Shown piece by piece: positions 10,061 through 20,582 of a stretch of DNA of 64,000 bases (position 1 is the stretch's first letter; every line of letters begins with the position of its first letter). The translations under genes were made by a program, and so were the position numbers. The stretch comes from Pokkaliibacter plantistimulans (GTDB taxonomy: Bacteria > Pseudomonadota > Gammaproteobacteria > Pseudomonadales > Balneatricaceae). The stretch is taken from NCBI RefSeq assembly GCF_003194385.1, contig NZ_LAPT01000027.1, positions 1-64,000 on the forward strand, given 5' to 3'. The notes beneath the pieces were generated by a model. That model did no database searches and had not been told where the DNA came from. It was given only the letters and a program-made list of their open reading frames with translations.

Positions 10061-10633
10061 ATGGCGGCGGATAATCGTTGGGTATGGATGGATCTGGAAA
10101 TGACCGGTCTGAACCCTGAACAGGACCGTATTCTGGAGTTGGCAGTACTGATCACCGATTATGACCTCAACGTTGTTGCTGAAGGCCCGGTGTGGGTCGT
10201 GCATCAGAGCGATGACGTGCTCAATGGGATGGATGAGTGGTGTACCCGCACCCATGGCGAGTCAGGTCTGACCGAGCGGGTGCGCAACAGTACGCTGGAT
10301 GAGGCTGGCCTGCAGGCTGCTCTGCTTGAGTTTTTGCAGTCCCATGTGGCGGCAGGAAGCTCTCCTCTGTGTGGCAACTCCATCTGGCAGGATCGCCGCT
10401 TTATTGCCCGCTATCTGCCCGAGGTGGATCAGTATCTGCATTACCGCATGATTGATGTCAGCACGCTGAAAGAGCTGGCTAAGCGCTGGCAGCCCGAGAT
10501 GCTCAAAGGATTCCGCAAACTGGGTTCGCACCAGGCGCTGACCGATATCCAGGAGTCCATCGCTGAATTACGCTTTTATCGCGAGCATTTTCTGATTCCT
10601 GCTGCAGAGCAGGCATCCGGCGATCAGAACTAA
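10061..10633 (+). CDS. orn: Oligoribonuclease
   Basis: Orn is a DEDDh 3'-5' exonuclease that degrades the shortest RNAs, including pGpG left by c-di-GMP breakdown. The 190-residue protein has all catalytic residues: D11 and E13 in DLEMTG, D111 in SIWQDRRF, H157 and D162 near GSHQALTD. It diverges from rsgA. A TAGAAT (10015-10020) could be its -10 box, but no good -35 is visible. nnr follows after five bases. Confidence 0.97.
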   Translation: MAADNRWVWMDLEMTGLNPEQDRILELAVLITDYDLNVVAEGPVWVVHQSDDVLNGMDEWCTRTHGESGLTERVRNSTLDEAGLQAALLEFLQSHVAAGSSPLCGNSIWQDRRFIARYLPEVDQYLHYRMIDVSTLKELAKRWQPEMLKGFRKLGSHQALTDIQESIAELRFYREHFLIPAAEQASGDQN

Positions 10634-10638
10634 GGGCC

Positions 10639-12189
10639 ATGACGATCAGTACCACAACCAGTGAAAGCATTGCCGTGATGGAGCGGTTGCCGGAAGCCAT
10701 CTACGCTGCGAAAACCCTTCGCCAGCTTGATAAAGAAGCTGCCCTGGCTCTGGGCATTACCGGATTCGAGCTGATGTGCCGCGCTGCCGAGGCGGCTTTT
10801 GTGCAGTTGCGCAGCGAGTGGCCGGATGTGCGCAGGCTGACGGTTGTTGCTGGCAAGGGGAATAACGGTGGTGATGGGCTAGTGCTGGCTGGTCTGGCGC
10901 TAAAACTGCACTGGCAGGTGCAGCTGCTGCTTCCTCTGGCGCCGACGCAATACCTTGAAACATTACAGGGCGAGGCCGCAGAGGCCTGGCAATGGCTGCA
11001 GCAACAGCAGCTGTCCGGGTTGTTGATGATTCACGACGGGGACGAATTGCCAGATTGTCATGGTGAGCTGGTCGTTGATGCCTTGCTGGGGACCGGACTT
11101 GCGGGAGAGGTGCAGGGGCGATATGCGGCACTGATCGACTGGATTAATGCCACAGGCAGGCCTGTTCTGGCGCTGGATATTCCCTCAGGGCTGGAGTGTG
11201 ACAGTGGCAACGTGCTCGGGCGTGCTGTGCGTGCCAGCCACACCGTTACCTTTATCGGTATGAAAGCAGGCCTTCTGACCGGACAGGGCGCGGCCTATGC
11301 AGGGCAGGTGCATTGTCATGGTCTGGGGACGCCGGAGCACGTATATGCCCACCACGTACCGCTGTTGCAACGTGTAACACCGTCGCAGTGCAAGCAAGTA
11401 TTGCCACCCCGACCTCGTGATGGTCACAAGGGCATGCACGGTCATGTGCTGATTGTTGGCGGGAATCTGGGTATGGCCGGGGCCGCGCTGCTGGCCGGTC
11501 GCAGCGCCTTGCGCAGTGGCGCAGGTCTGGTGAGTGTTGTTACCCGCCATGAGCATGTGCCTGCTTTTATTGCTTCCCAGCCGGAATTGATGGTGCAGGG
11601 CGTGCGCAATGGTTTGGAAGCTCAGGCCTGGATAGCTCGCGCAGATGTGCTGGTAATCGGTCCGGGGCTGGGTCGTGATGCCTGGGCCGAGCAGTTGTTG
11701 CAGCAGGCTTTGGCGTCGGCCAAACCGCTGGTCATTGATGCTGATGCTTTGCACCTGCTCAAGCATAAGCACTGGCGCCCCTCTGGCCTCTGGGTGATGA
11801 CTCCCCATCCCGGTGAGGCGGCTATGCTTCTGGACCGTAACACGGCGGTGATACAACGTGAGCGCTTGCAGGCTTTGGCAGACTTGCAGCAAACCTACGG
11901 TGCGACAGTCGTGCTCAAGGGGAAAGGCACCCTGATTGCTTCCCCGGGTGCGATAAGCCAGCTGGTCAGCGAAGGTAATCCGGGCATGAGTGTGGCCGGT
12001 ATGGGTGACATTCTGGCTGGAGTGATTGGCAGTCTGCTGGCACAGGGGCTGACGCCATCTGCGGCTGCCGCGGTTGGAGCGAGTATTCATGGGCGAGCTG
12101 GTGATCTGGCGGCTCTGGAGCGTGGAGAGCGTGGCTTGCTGGCAACTGATCTGCTTCCCTATATCCAGCAGCTGGTCAATCCACTCTGA
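10639..12189 (+). CDS. nnr: Bifunctional NAD(P)H-hydrate epimerase / dehydratase
   Basis: This enzyme repairs hydrated NAD(P)H. The N-terminal YjeF_N epimerase domain (about 20-225) has GKGNNGGDG at 72-80. The C-terminal ADP-dependent dehydratase domain (about 240-510) has the NPGM...GMGD signature ending at catalytic D457. The common NPGMATGGMGD form is here NPGMSVAGMGD, a mild variation. At 516 aa both domains are complete. It follows orn closely and precedes tsaE after a 181-base gap containing a palindromic element. Confidence 0.93.
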   Translation: MTISTTTSESIAVMERLPEAIYAAKTLRQLDKEAALALGITGFELMCRAAEAAFVQLRSEWPDVRRLTVVAGKGNNGGDGLVLAGLALKLHWQVQLLLPLAPTQYLETLQGEAAEAWQWLQQQQLSGLLMIHDGDELPDCHGELVVDALLGTGLAGEVQGRYAALIDWINATGRPVLALDIPSGLECDSGNVLGRAVRASHTVTFIGMKAGLLTGQGAAYAGQVHCHGLGTPEHVYAHHVPLLQRVTPSQCKQVLPPRPRDGHKGMHGHVLIVGGNLGMAGAALLAGRSALRSGAGLVSVVTRHEHVPAFIASQPELMVQGVRNGLEAQAWIARADVLVIGPGLGRDAWAEQLLQQALASAKPLVIDADALHLLKHKHWRPSGLWVMTPHPGEAAMLLDRNTAVIQRERLQALADLQQTYGATVVLKGKGTLIASPGAISQLVSEGNPGMSVAGMGDILAGVIGSLLAQGLTPSAAAAVGASIHGRAGDLAALERGERGLLATDLLPYIQQLVNPL

Positions 12190-12216
12190 GAATGTGCTCG
12201 TTATCTGTCTGGTATT

Positions 12217-12302
12217 GGTCGCTCGGTGTCGAAAAGTCCTTCGGAATGCTCGTTTAGGGTTGCTAAACTTCGCTTCTTCAGTGCTTTTCGCTTTGAGCGA
12301 CC
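12217..12302. repeat. Palindromic extragenic element, copy 2
   Basis: Outer arms GGTCGCTC (12217-12224) and GAGCGACC (12295-12302) and a second arm pair (CGAAAAG / CTTTTCG) enclose a core at 12243-12279. The core matches the element at 95-129: AATGCTCRTTTAG, loop, CTAAACTYCGCTT. The whole 86 bases can fold as a long imperfect hairpin between nnr and tsaE. It may act as a transcription or decay boundary, or simply be a mobile extragenic palindrome. Confidence 0.55.
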
Positions 12303-12370
12303 GGCCAGCGGCTGAGGTCGTGAACATGTTCTCGGGCTGAGTCTGTTTTTCTGAAATGTTGGAAGATGTT

Positions 12371-12868
12371 ATGAGTTCAGTGTCTTTTCCTCCTCAGGTA
12401 CAACCCCTTATTGTGCGGGTTGCTGATGAGGCGGCCATGTTGATGTGGGCCGCGCAGCTGGCTGCGGTGCTTAAACAGGGCGCTGTGGTTTATCTGCACG
12501 GTAATCTCGGCATGGGCAAGACCACCCTGAGCCGCGGCGTGTTGCATGCCCTTGGACATCAGGGTGCCGTGAAGAGCCCTACCTACACGCTGGTAGAGCC
12601 TTATGAGCTTGCAGAGGTGCAGGCCTATCACTTTGACCTTTACCGTCTGGCTGATCCGGAAGAGCTGGAGTTCATGGGGATAAGGGATTATTTCGACGCT
12701 CAGTCGCTGTGCCTGGTGGAGTGGCCGGAGAAAGGCGCGGGTATTCTGCCCCGTCCTGATCTGGAAATCTGCCTGAGCCGATGGCAGGATGGTCGGGAAC
12801 TGGAAGTATCCGCCACCTCTGAACGGGGTGTGCAGATGTTGAATGCGTTGAGTGCGCTACATCCCTAG
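12371..12868 (+). CDS. tsaE: tRNA threonylcarbamoyladenosine ATPase TsaE
   Basis: TsaE is the ATPase that works with TsaB and TsaD to place t6A at position 37 of ANN-decoding tRNAs. The protein is 165 aa with the Walker A motif GNLGMGKTT (about 44-52) and the family blocks SPTYTLVEPY, FDLYRL and EWPEKG. An in-frame ATG lies at 12356, but the ATG at 12371 has GGAAG five bases before it and is preferred. amiB follows after 15 bases, as in E. coli and Pseudomonas. Confidence 0.93.
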   Translation: MSSVSFPPQVQPLIVRVADEAAMLMWAAQLAAVLKQGAVVYLHGNLGMGKTTLSRGVLHALGHQGAVKSPTYTLVEPYELAEVQAYHFDLYRLADPEELEFMGIRDYFDAQSLCLVEWPEKGAGILPRPDLEICLSRWQDGRELEVSATSERGVQMLNALSALHP

Positions 12869-12883
12869 AGTGACAACCCTGAG

Positions 12884-14551
12884 ATGAAAAAACCTTGGCT
12901 GCATGGGTGGCTTCTGGGACTGTTTGGCTGGCTGCTGATTGGCAGTGCCTGTGCCCAGACCGCGGATATCCTTAATGTGCGTATCTGGCAGGCGCCCGAT
13001 AATACACGTCTGGTATTCGATCTCAGTGCTCCTGTTCAGTACAAGGCGTTTCAGGTGGAGAATCCCAATCGACTGGTGCTGGATATCAGTAACAGCGTTA
13101 TTCATGCCGATCTTGCTGCACTGGATATCAAGGGTTCGCTGATCGAAGGACTACGTTCAGGGATTCAGGATGGCACTACTACCCGCATTGTGATCGACCT
13201 CAAGCAGAAATTACCGTTCAGGGACTTCAGTCTGGCACCCAATAAGCAGTACGGTAATCGCCTGGTGGTTGACCTGCTGACCCCCGATTCCGCTGCTCCC
13301 GTTATTGCTCCTGCCGTTGTAAGCGCTCCTGCCGTTGTCAGTGCTCCTTCGGTACCGGCCGCTGTTCAGACAACGTCAGTGAGTACGAATCCGTCCTCAC
13401 CTAACAGTGCTGTTCCGGTAGTAAGTGCAACGCCTGTGGTCGGACCATCCAGCGTAAACAGTCAGCCAAAACCCGTGGCGCCTGTGAGTTCGCCTTCCCT
13501 AAGCACTAATGGCGGTGCAGTTCCGGTGGTAAGCACTGCCCCGGTGCAGGTCATCAGCACCGGTGTTGTATCGCCCAGTGCACCCGCTGCCCCTGTCATA
13601 CAGGCGCAGCCGCTGAAGTCTGAGAACTATCGTGACATCATCATCGCAGTCGATGCAGGGCACGGCGGCGAAGATCCGGGAGCTATCGGTGCCGGAGGGT
13701 TAAGAGAGAAAGATGTGGTGCTGTCGATTGCACGCCAGCTCGCACAGATGCTCGACAAGGAGCCGGGCTTCAAGGCTTATCTGACTCGCCGTGGTGACTA
13801 CTATGTGGATTTGCGTAAACGTACTCGCTTGGCACGCGAAGCCAATGCGGACATGTTTGTGTCCATTCATGCGGATGCCTTCAAGAATGACAGTGCACGT
13901 GGCGCATCAGTGTGGACGCTGTCTGAGCGGGGGGCGACCAGTGAAATGGGGCGCTGGCTGGCGCAGACGGAGAATAATGCTGACCTGATTGGTGGCGTCG
14001 GTGGTGTCAGTCTGGATGATAAGGACGAAGTGCTGGCGGGTGTGCTGCTGGATTTGTCTATGACAGGTACGCTCAAACTGAGTGATCAGGTGGGTAAGGA
14101 TGTGCTGGGGCAGGTTGGGCGTATTGCCCGGTTGCACAAGAATCATGTCGAGCGGGCAGGCTTTGTGGTGCTGAAATCACCCGATATCCCTTCCATTCTG
14201 GTTGAAACGGGCTTTATCTCCAACTCTCATGAGGCGTCGCAACTGCGCACCAAGAGCTATCAGCAGCAGCTGGCGACCTCTATTTTTAACGGTATCAAAC
14301 ATCACTTCTACAGCCAGCCGCAACCTAATACCTGGATAGCGGCCAAAGTGCGCCAGCCTGACCTGCCTGTGATCTCGGCAACGGCACTGAAGCCCGCTGA
14401 CCGGGTGCTCTATAAGGTGGGTCCTGGCGATACCCTGTCAGCCATCGCCGCCCGCAATAAGGTCAGTCTGTCACGTCTGTTGCGGGAAAATGATCTGGAT
14501 CATCAGACGGTGATCAAGGTGGGTCAGGTGCTGGTCATTCCTTCTTCCTGA
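12884..14551 (+). CDS. amiB: N-acetylmuramoyl-L-alanine amidase AmiB/AmiC type
   Basis: This periplasmic zinc amidase splits septal peptidoglycan during cell separation. A signal peptide (about 1-25, ending SACA) is followed by an AMIN targeting domain (27-135). A Pro/Ser/Val/Ala-rich linker of about 100 residues repeats the unit SAPAVV. The Amidase_3 catalytic domain starts near residue 251 ([10 protein letters not shown], with zinc ligand H260). A LysM peptidoglycan-binding domain ends the protein (508-555). At 555 aa it is long for the family, mainly because of the linker. mutL follows after 64 bases. Confidence 0.94.
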   Translation: MKKPWLHGWLLGLFGWLLIGSACAQTADILNVRIWQAPDNTRLVFDLSAPVQYKAFQVENPNRLVLDISNSVIHADLAALDIKGSLIEGLRSGIQDGTTTRIVIDLKQKLPFRDFSLAPNKQYGNRLVVDLLTPDSAAPVIAPAVVSAPAVVSAPSVPAAVQTTSVSTNPSSPNSAVPVVSATPVVGPSSVNSQPKPVAPVSSPSLSTNGGAVPVVSTAPVQVISTGVVSPSAPAAPVIQAQPLKSENYRDIIIAVDAGHGGEDPGAIGAGGLREKDVVLSIARQLAQMLDKEPGFKAYLTRRGDYYVDLRKRTRLAREANADMFVSIHADAFKNDSARGASVWTLSERGATSEMGRWLAQTENNADLIGGVGGVSLDDKDEVLAGVLLDLSMTGTLKLSDQVGKDVLGQVGRIARLHKNHVERAGFVVLKSPDIPSILVETGFISNSHEASQLRTKSYQQQLATSIFNGIKHHFYSQPQPNTWIAAKVRQPDLPVISATALKPADRVLYKVGPGDTLSAIAARNKVSLSRLLRENDLDHQTVIKVGQVLVIPSS

Positions 14552-14615
14552 TAAAGAGCTGTCTCACCGCTCTTTCCTGCACGATGTCATCCATCCCAGT
14601 CCGGTTATCACGTTT

Positions 14616-16541
14616 ATGAGTACAGTCACTACCAGCAAACGCATCCACAGTCTGAGCCCGCGACTGGCTAACCAGATCGCAGCGGGTGAGGTGGTTGAGC
14701 GCCCGGCATCTGTCATCAAAGAACTGCTGGAAAATAGCCTGGATGCAGGGGCGTCGCGTATTGATATCGATGTGGAGCAGGGCGGTATCAAGCGGCTGCA
14801 AGTACGTGACAATGGTAGCGGCATTCATGCGGATGATCTGCCTCTGGCGCTCAGTCGTCACGCTACCAGTAAGATTCTTACTCTGGAGGACCTGGAGGCT
14901 GTCGCCAGTCTGGGTTTTCGTGGTGAAGCGCTGGCCAGTGTCAGTTCTGTGTCGCGGCTGGTGCTGACATCCCGTGCCGAAGGAGCAGAGCATGCATTTC
15001 GTGTAATCGCGGAGGGGCGAGACATGGCCACAGAAGTCAGCCCTGCTGCTCATCCTCAGGGGACTACAGTTGAAGTGCGTGATCTGTTCTTCAATACCCC
15101 GGCACGACGTAAGTTCCTGCGAACTGACAAAACAGAATATGGCCATCTGGAAGAGGTGGTGCGGCGTCTGGCCCTGAGTCGTTTCGACGTTGGCTTTACC
15201 TTGCGTCACAACCAGAAGGTCAGTCTGAGTCTCAGTCCTGCGCGTACCGAGCTTGAGCGAGAGAAACGTATTGGTCAGCTGTGTGGCAGTGCTTTTTTGC
15301 AGCAGTCCGTTGTGGTGGATATCAATAACGGCCCTCTGCGTCTGCATGGCTGGGTTGGCTTGCCTACCTTTTCCCGTAGCCAGCAGGATCAGCAGTATTT
15401 CTTCGTCAATGGCCGGGTGATTCGTGATCGTCTTGTTGCTCATGCCATTCGTCAGGCTTATCAGGATGTGCTCTACAACGGCCGTCATCCGGTGTTTGTG
15501 TTGTATCTCTATGTGGATCCGGCAGTTGTTGATGTGAACGTGCATCCGACCAAGCATGAAGTGCGCTTTCGAGATGGCCGGTTAGTGCATGACTTTATTT
15601 TCAGCAGCTTGCATCGGGCGCTGGCTGAGGTGCGTCCACAAACGGCGCAAGATGCGACCGAACCCCTGTCTGTGGCGTCTGTCACGATGGTGCAGGGCAA
15701 AGAAGCGGGAGAGTTTCAGGGACAGGGGTGGATGAATCTGCCTCCGGCTGGCAGCACGCCCGGAGTGGGTCAGATCCGGGAGCAGATGGCAGGATATGCG
15801 CGGTTGCATCCAGCGCAGGATGCACAGTCGACAGCTTATGGGCAGACGACAACCGTAGCTGAGTCAGGGCTCGGGGCGACATATGCTTCAGGGGCAAAGC
15901 AAGTCTTTCCTCAAGAAAGCATGGCAATGCAGGGTTTGCCTGCTGCGAGTGCTGATGTCCCTCCACTGGGCTTTGCTGTAGCCCAGTTGCATGGCATCTA
16001 TATTCTGGCGCAGAACCAACAGGGCTTGGTGGTGGTGGATATGCATGCGGCTCATGAGCGGATCGTTTATGAACGGATGAAGTCAGCCTGGAGTGGCGAG
16101 GGTATCAAGTCTCAGCCATTGCTGGTACCGGTTTCCATGGCCGTCAGCGAGCGCGAGGCAAGTGTTGCAGAAGAGCATGAAGAGTCTTTTCAGCGTCTGG
16201 GCTTTCGTGTGCAGCGTATGGGGGCTGAAAACCTGGTTATTCGTGAAGTGCCAGCTCTGTTGCGTCAGGCTGAGGTACCGCAGCTGGTGCGTGATGTGCT
16301 TGCAGACCTGCAGGAGTTTGGTCAGAGCTCCAGAGTGGGAGAGCAAATCAACGAGTTGTTGGGCACTATGGCATGCCACGGCGCGGTTCGTGCGAATCGT
16401 CAGCTGACGCTGGAGGAAATGAACGGTTTGCTGCGTGATATGGAGCGTACTGAGCGCAGTGGACAGTGCAATCACGGTCGTCCTACATGGTCACAACTGA
16501 CCCTGAAGGATCTTGATCGTTTATTTATGCGCGGCCAGTAA
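14616..16541 (+). CDS. mutL: DNA mismatch repair protein MutL
   Basis: MutL couples mismatch recognition by MutS to strand removal. The N-terminal GHKL ATPase domain has [16 protein letters not shown] and GFRGEAL motifs. A variable linker covers about 340-450. The C-terminal dimer domain carries [12 protein letters not shown] (475-486), which fits the endonuclease signature DxHAxxExxxxE with Met for the usual Gln. Nicking MutL proteins belong to bacteria without MutH, as in Pseudomonas. The protein is 641 aa and complete. It precedes miaA with an 89-base gap to the miaA ATG. Confidence 0.96.
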   Translation: MSTVTTSKRIHSLSPRLANQIAAGEVVERPASVIKELLENSLDAGASRIDIDVEQGGIKRLQVRDNGSGIHADDLPLALSRHATSKILTLEDLEAVASLGFRGEALASVSSVSRLVLTSRAEGAEHAFRVIAEGRDMATEVSPAAHPQGTTVEVRDLFFNTPARRKFLRTDKTEYGHLEEVVRRLALSRFDVGFTLRHNQKVSLSLSPARTELEREKRIGQLCGSAFLQQSVVVDINNGPLRLHGWVGLPTFSRSQQDQQYFFVNGRVIRDRLVAHAIRQAYQDVLYNGRHPVFVLYLYVDPAVVDVNVHPTKHEVRFRDGRLVHDFIFSSLHRALAEVRPQTAQDATEPLSVASVTMVQGKEAGEFQGQGWMNLPPAGSTPGVGQIREQMAGYARLHPAQDAQSTAYGQTTTVAESGLGATYASGAKQVFPQESMAMQGLPAASADVPPLGFAVAQLHGIYILAQNQQGLVVVDMHAAHERIVYERMKSAWSGEGIKSQPLLVPVSMAVSEREASVAEEHEESFQRLGFRVQRMGAENLVIREVPALLRQAEVPQLVRDVLADLQEFGQSSRVGEQINELLGTMACHGAVRANRQLTLEEMNGLLRDMERTERSGQCNHGRPTWSQLTLKDLDRLFMRGQ

Positions 16542-16630
16542 AAGAGTGATCGTGTGCTCTGAATTTTGAATTGATGAGGGGGATTGCAGTACCATTCTCC
16601 ACCTTTCGCGTTAACTGATCTCAGGTGTGC

Positions 16631-17578
16631 ATGACCTCCTTGTCTTCTGTTCTTCCGCCAGCCATTTTACTAATGGGGCCAACTGCTGCAGGCAAAACGG
16701 CCCTGGCTTTTGAGCTGGCTGAGCGCTTTCCTTGCGACATTATTAGTGTCGATTCGGCACTGATCTATCGTGGTATGGATATTGGTACCGCCAAGCCAAG
16801 TGCAGCTGAACTGGCCCGTTACCCCCATCAGCTTATCGATATTCGTGATCCCAGTGAGGCGTATTCAGCCGCCGACTTCCGTCAAGATGCACTGGAGCTA
16901 ATGGCTGCCAGTACGGCCAGAGGGCGTATTCCTCTGCTAGTAGGCGGCACGATGATGTACTACAACATCCTGCTTCAGGGCATGGCCAGTCTGCCTTCCG
17001 CAGATCCGGCTTTTCGGCAGCAAATGGAAAGTGAAGCCCTGGAACACGGGTGGGTGAAGTTACATCAGCGATTGCAAGAGGTTGATCCTGAGTCGGCAGC
17101 ACGCATACGCCCCAGTGATCCTCAACGTCTGCAACGTGCCTTAGAAGTATACTTTTTGACTGGCAAATCGCTAAGTCAGCATTGGCAGGAGCAAGAGCAG
17201 CAGGTTCTACCGTACCGTACGATTGAAATAGCCTGGAGTCCTGCTGATCGTAGTGTGTTGCATCAGCGAATTGCGTTACGTTTTGAGCAGATGCTGAGCG
17301 CAGGTTTTCTCTCTGAGGTGGAGTCCTTGAAGCAGCGTTCTGACCTGCACGCAGCGCTGCCATCCATACGTTGTGTGGGCTATCGGCAAGCGTGGTGCTA
17401 CCTCGATGGCGAGGACGACTATTCAACCTTTGTACAAAAAGGAATTGCTGCAACGCGACAATTGGCAAAGCGTCAGCTAACATGGTTGCGAGGGTTCGAA
17501 CATGTGCACTGGATTGATTCCACCTCCTCGCAGGCACTGGATAGTGCCTTGAAATTGCTGGAGTCTGGCCTCAGTTAA
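16631..17578 (+). CDS. miaA: tRNA dimethylallyltransferase MiaA
   Basis: MiaA adds the dimethylallyl group to A37 of tRNAs reading UNN codons. The P-loop GPTAAGKT lies at residues 16-23, with [17 protein letters not shown] and LVGGTMMYY motifs downstream. The ATG at 16631 is preferred over the in-frame GTG at 16625 because a CAGG sits at the right distance from the ATG; this gives 315 aa, normal for the family. It is followed by hfq as in enterobacteria and pseudomonads. Confidence 0.95.
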   Translation: MTSLSSVLPPAILLMGPTAAGKTALAFELAERFPCDIISVDSALIYRGMDIGTAKPSAAELARYPHQLIDIRDPSEAYSAADFRQDALELMAASTARGRIPLLVGGTMMYYNILLQGMASLPSADPAFRQQMESEALEHGWVKLHQRLQEVDPESAARIRPSDPQRLQRALEVYFLTGKSLSQHWQEQEQQVLPYRTIEIAWSPADRSVLHQRIALRFEQMLSAGFLSEVESLKQRSDLHAALPSIRCVGYRQAWCYLDGEDDYSTFVQKGIAATRQLAKRQLTWLRGFEHVHWIDSTSSQALDSALKLLESGLS

Positions 17579-17590
17579 GTGTATAAGTAG

Positions 17591-17920
<330 letters not shown>

Positions 17921-17933
17921 TGTGAGGTGATGA

Positions 17934-19280
17934 TTGTTCTTTGAACGTCCTGATACAGGTGAACGTGCCGTTCTCGTTCACCTGGATATGTATGATGATG
18001 CAGAACGGGAAGATCCTGCCGAATTTCAAGAGCTTGTTGTCTCTGCTGGTGCCGTTCCCGTGGCACTGGTGACAGGTTCGAGAAGCACTCCCAATCCCAA
18101 ATTTTATGCTGGCTCAGGCAAAGTCGACGAGATTCGCGACACGGTTCGTGATCTTGAGGCTGAAGTTGTGCTGTTCAATCATGCGCTTAGCCCGGCTCAG
18201 GAGCGCAACCTTGAGCACGCGTTACAGTGTCGTGTACTGGATCGCACGGGGTTGATACTTGATATTTTTGCTCAGCGTGCACGTACTCACGAAGGTAAGC
18301 TTCAAGTAGAGTTGGCTCAGCTTGAACATATGTCTACTCGCCTGGTGCGCGGGTGGACTCACTTGGAACGTCAGAAGGGCGGTATAGGTTTGCGAGGTCC
18401 TGGGGAAACTCAGTTGGAAACAGACCGACGCCTTTTGCGTGAGCGAATCAAATATATACATAAGCGCTTGGATAAGGTTCGCAAGCAGCGTGATCAGGGG
18501 CGACGTGCGCGTTTGCGTGCCGAAATACCTACAGTTTCATTGGTGGGATATACCAACGCTGGCAAGTCTACGCTGTTTAACAGCCTGTCGTTGGCTGGCG
18601 TGTATGCTGCCAATCAGTTGTTTGCCACATTGGATCCGACGTTACGGCGTCTGCAGATGCCTGATATTGGTCCCATCATTCTGGCCGATACCGTTGGCTT
18701 TATACGTCACTTGCCGCATAAGTTGGTGGATGCCTTCCAGGCTACCTTGCAAGAAACTTCTGAGGCCAGCTTGCTCTTGCATGTGGTTGACGCGGCCAGT
18801 GCGGAACGCGACCGTAATCTTGAGGCAGTCAATCTGGTGTTACAGGAAATTGACGCTGCCGATATTCCTGCACTAATGGTCTTTAATAAGATTGATCTGA
18901 TGGAGCGGGTAGAGCCTCATATAGATCGAAATAGTAAAGGTCGGCCCATCGCTGTCTGGCTGTCAGCACAACGCGGTGAAGGTTTAGAGTTGCTGCAGCA
19001 GGCAATTGCTGAATGTCTTGGCGATGACTTGTTTGCGGAGACTTTGACGCTGAAACCAGCTGAAGGTGCCATGCGTGCTGCGCTGTATGCTCAGGGGTGC
19101 GTGCTTGAAGAGTCCTGGGATGAGAGCGGGAACAACCTTTTGCAAGTGCGCTTACCCTTAAGCGACTTTCTGCAGATGCTCAGGCGGTGTGATATCGAGC
19201 CGGAGCGCTTTGGTTTGCGGAAGCAACACAAGGAAACTTGCGAGGACTTCGAGGCCTCCTTAGACTTCGTTGTTCCTTAG
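17934..19280 (+). CDS. hflX: Ribosome-associated GTPase HflX
   Basis: HflX is a GTPase that splits stalled or stressed 70S ribosomes. The 448-residue protein has the N-terminal glycine-rich HflX domain (GPGETQLETDRR near 160-170) and a G domain with GYTNAGKST at 205-213, DTVGF and NKID. It starts at TTG, with GAGG a few bases before. An ATG at 17930 is out of frame and stops after four codons. The MFFER start is typical of the pseudomonad family, so TTG is probably correct. Confidence 0.94.
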   Translation: MFFERPDTGERAVLVHLDMYDDAEREDPAEFQELVVSAGAVPVALVTGSRSTPNPKFYAGSGKVDEIRDTVRDLEAEVVLFNHALSPAQERNLEHALQCRVLDRTGLILDIFAQRARTHEGKLQVELAQLEHMSTRLVRGWTHLERQKGGIGLRGPGETQLETDRRLLRERIKYIHKRLDKVRKQRDQGRRARLRAEIPTVSLVGYTNAGKSTLFNSLSLAGVYAANQLFATLDPTLRRLQMPDIGPIILADTVGFIRHLPHKLVDAFQATLQETSEASLLLHVVDAASAERDRNLEAVNLVLQEIDAADIPALMVFNKIDLMERVEPHIDRNSKGRPIAVWLSAQRGEGLELLQQAIAECLGDDLFAETLTLKPAEGAMRAALYAQGCVLEESWDESGNNLLQVRLPLSDFLQMLRRCDIEPERFGLRKQHKETCEDFEASLDFVVP

Positions 19281-19379
19281 TTCTTGCAAAATTGTCACTT
19301 TGATTAGCGATGACTAGAGTGATGATTTAACGCATGGATAGATTTTCGAACAAATCAAAAAGGTAATACGGAGAACCCT

Positions 19380-20582
19380 ATGGCTTGGAACGAGCCCGGA
19401 GGTAACGGCAACAACCCCCAGGATCCCTGGGGCTCCGGTAATCGCGGCGGTGGTAACAAAGGAGATCAGGGTCCACCTGATCTCGACGAAGTGCTGCGTA
19501 AAGTTCAGGATCAACTGAATCGCATCTTTGGTGGCAAGTCTTCTGGCGGAGGTCAAGGGGGGCGTGCCTCCGGTGGTTTCAATAGCGTCTTGCTGTTGGT
19601 GTTGATCATAGTGGTTGCGATTGCCTGGGCTGCCATGGGGTTCTATACCATTGATCAGCAGGAGCGTGGTGTGGTACTGCGCTTTGGTAAGTACAGTGAG
19701 ACAGTCACTCCTGGTTTGCACTGGAATCCTCCGCTGATTGACGATGTGCGCAAGGTTAATGTAACGCGTGTGCGTTCACTTGATCATGGTGCGCAAATGC
19801 TGACCGAAGACGAGAATATCGTTGAGGTGAACATGTCTGTGCAGTATGTGGTCGCTGATCCCAAGGCCTTCGTGCTGAATGTGCGAGATCCGGAAGCCAG
19901 CTTGTCGCAGGCAACGGAGAGTGCTTTGCGTCACGTGGTTGGTAGCTCAGAAATGCATTCTATTTTGACCGAGGGGCGTGAAACCCTGGCAGCGTCTGTG
20001 CAGGAGCGTTTGCAGGAATACGTCAATCGCTATGGTACAGGCCTGCAGGTAAGTCGGATCAACATTGAAAACGCGATGGCTCCCAAACAGGTTCAGTCCG
20101 CCTTTGATGATGTTATCAAGGCGCGAGAAGATGAGCAGCGAGTCAAGAATGAGGCGGAAACCTATGCTAATGGTGTTGTGCCAGAAGCGCGTGGTGCTGC
20201 TCAGCGTGTGCTGGAAGAGGCCAATGCCTATCGTGATGAAGTGGTGGCTCGGGCGCAAGGGGATGCAGAGCGCTTCCTGAAGCTGATGAATGAATATCAT
20301 AAAGCTCCAGAGGTCACTCGTGAGCGTTTGTACCTGGATACGGTCGAAAATGTCTATGCCAACAGTGCAAAGGTGATTGTTGACGGCAAAGGCTCCAACA
20401 ACATGATGTATTTGCCTCTGGATAAGCTGGCCGAAGCTAGTCAGGACGCCAAGGCTGCCCGTAAGATGGCCGCGCAGTCTTCTTCCTTGAGCAATGGCGA
20501 CATCCAGCAACTGACTGATGAAGTGCTGAATGAGCTGCGTAAGCGTCAAGCTGTCTCTACCACTACACGGGAGGGGCGCTAA
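19380..20582 (+). CDS. hflK: FtsH modulator HflK
   Basis: HflK is an SPFH/Band-7 membrane protein that forms, with HflC, the periplasmic cage around the FtsH protease. The 400-residue protein has a Gly/Asn-rich cytoplasmic N-terminus (1-65), one membrane helix (68-90, VLLLVLIIVVAIAWAAMG), the SPFH domain and a long charged coiled segment. Its stop overlaps the hflC ATG (TAATG), so the two partners are translationally coupled. Confidence 0.95.
   Translation: MAWNEPGGNGNNPQDPWGSGNRGGGNKGDQGPPDLDEVLRKVQDQLNRIFGGKSSGGGQGGRASGGFNSVLLLVLIIVVAIAWAAMGFYTIDQQERGVVLRFGKYSETVTPGLHWNPPLIDDVRKVNVTRVRSLDHGAQMLTEDENIVEVNMSVQYVVADPKAFVLNVRDPEASLSQATESALRHVVGSSEMHSILTEGRETLAASVQERLQEYVNRYGTGLQVSRINIENAMAPKQVQSAFDDVIKAREDEQRVKNEAETYANGVVPEARGAAQRVLEEANAYRDEVVARAQGDAERFLKLMNEYHKAPEVTRERLYLDTVENVYANSAKVIVDGKGSNNMMYLPLDKLAEASQDAKAARKMAAQSSSLSNGDIQQLTDEVLNELRKRQAVSTTTREGR

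Noticed and set aside
11185-12327. 380-codon open frame on the minus strand
   Set aside because: It lies opposite nnr, has no domain or ribosome-binding site and is rich in residues expected from antisense codons.
14535-15557. 340-codon open frame on the minus strand
   Set aside because: It is the antisense of mutL; no recognisable protein features.
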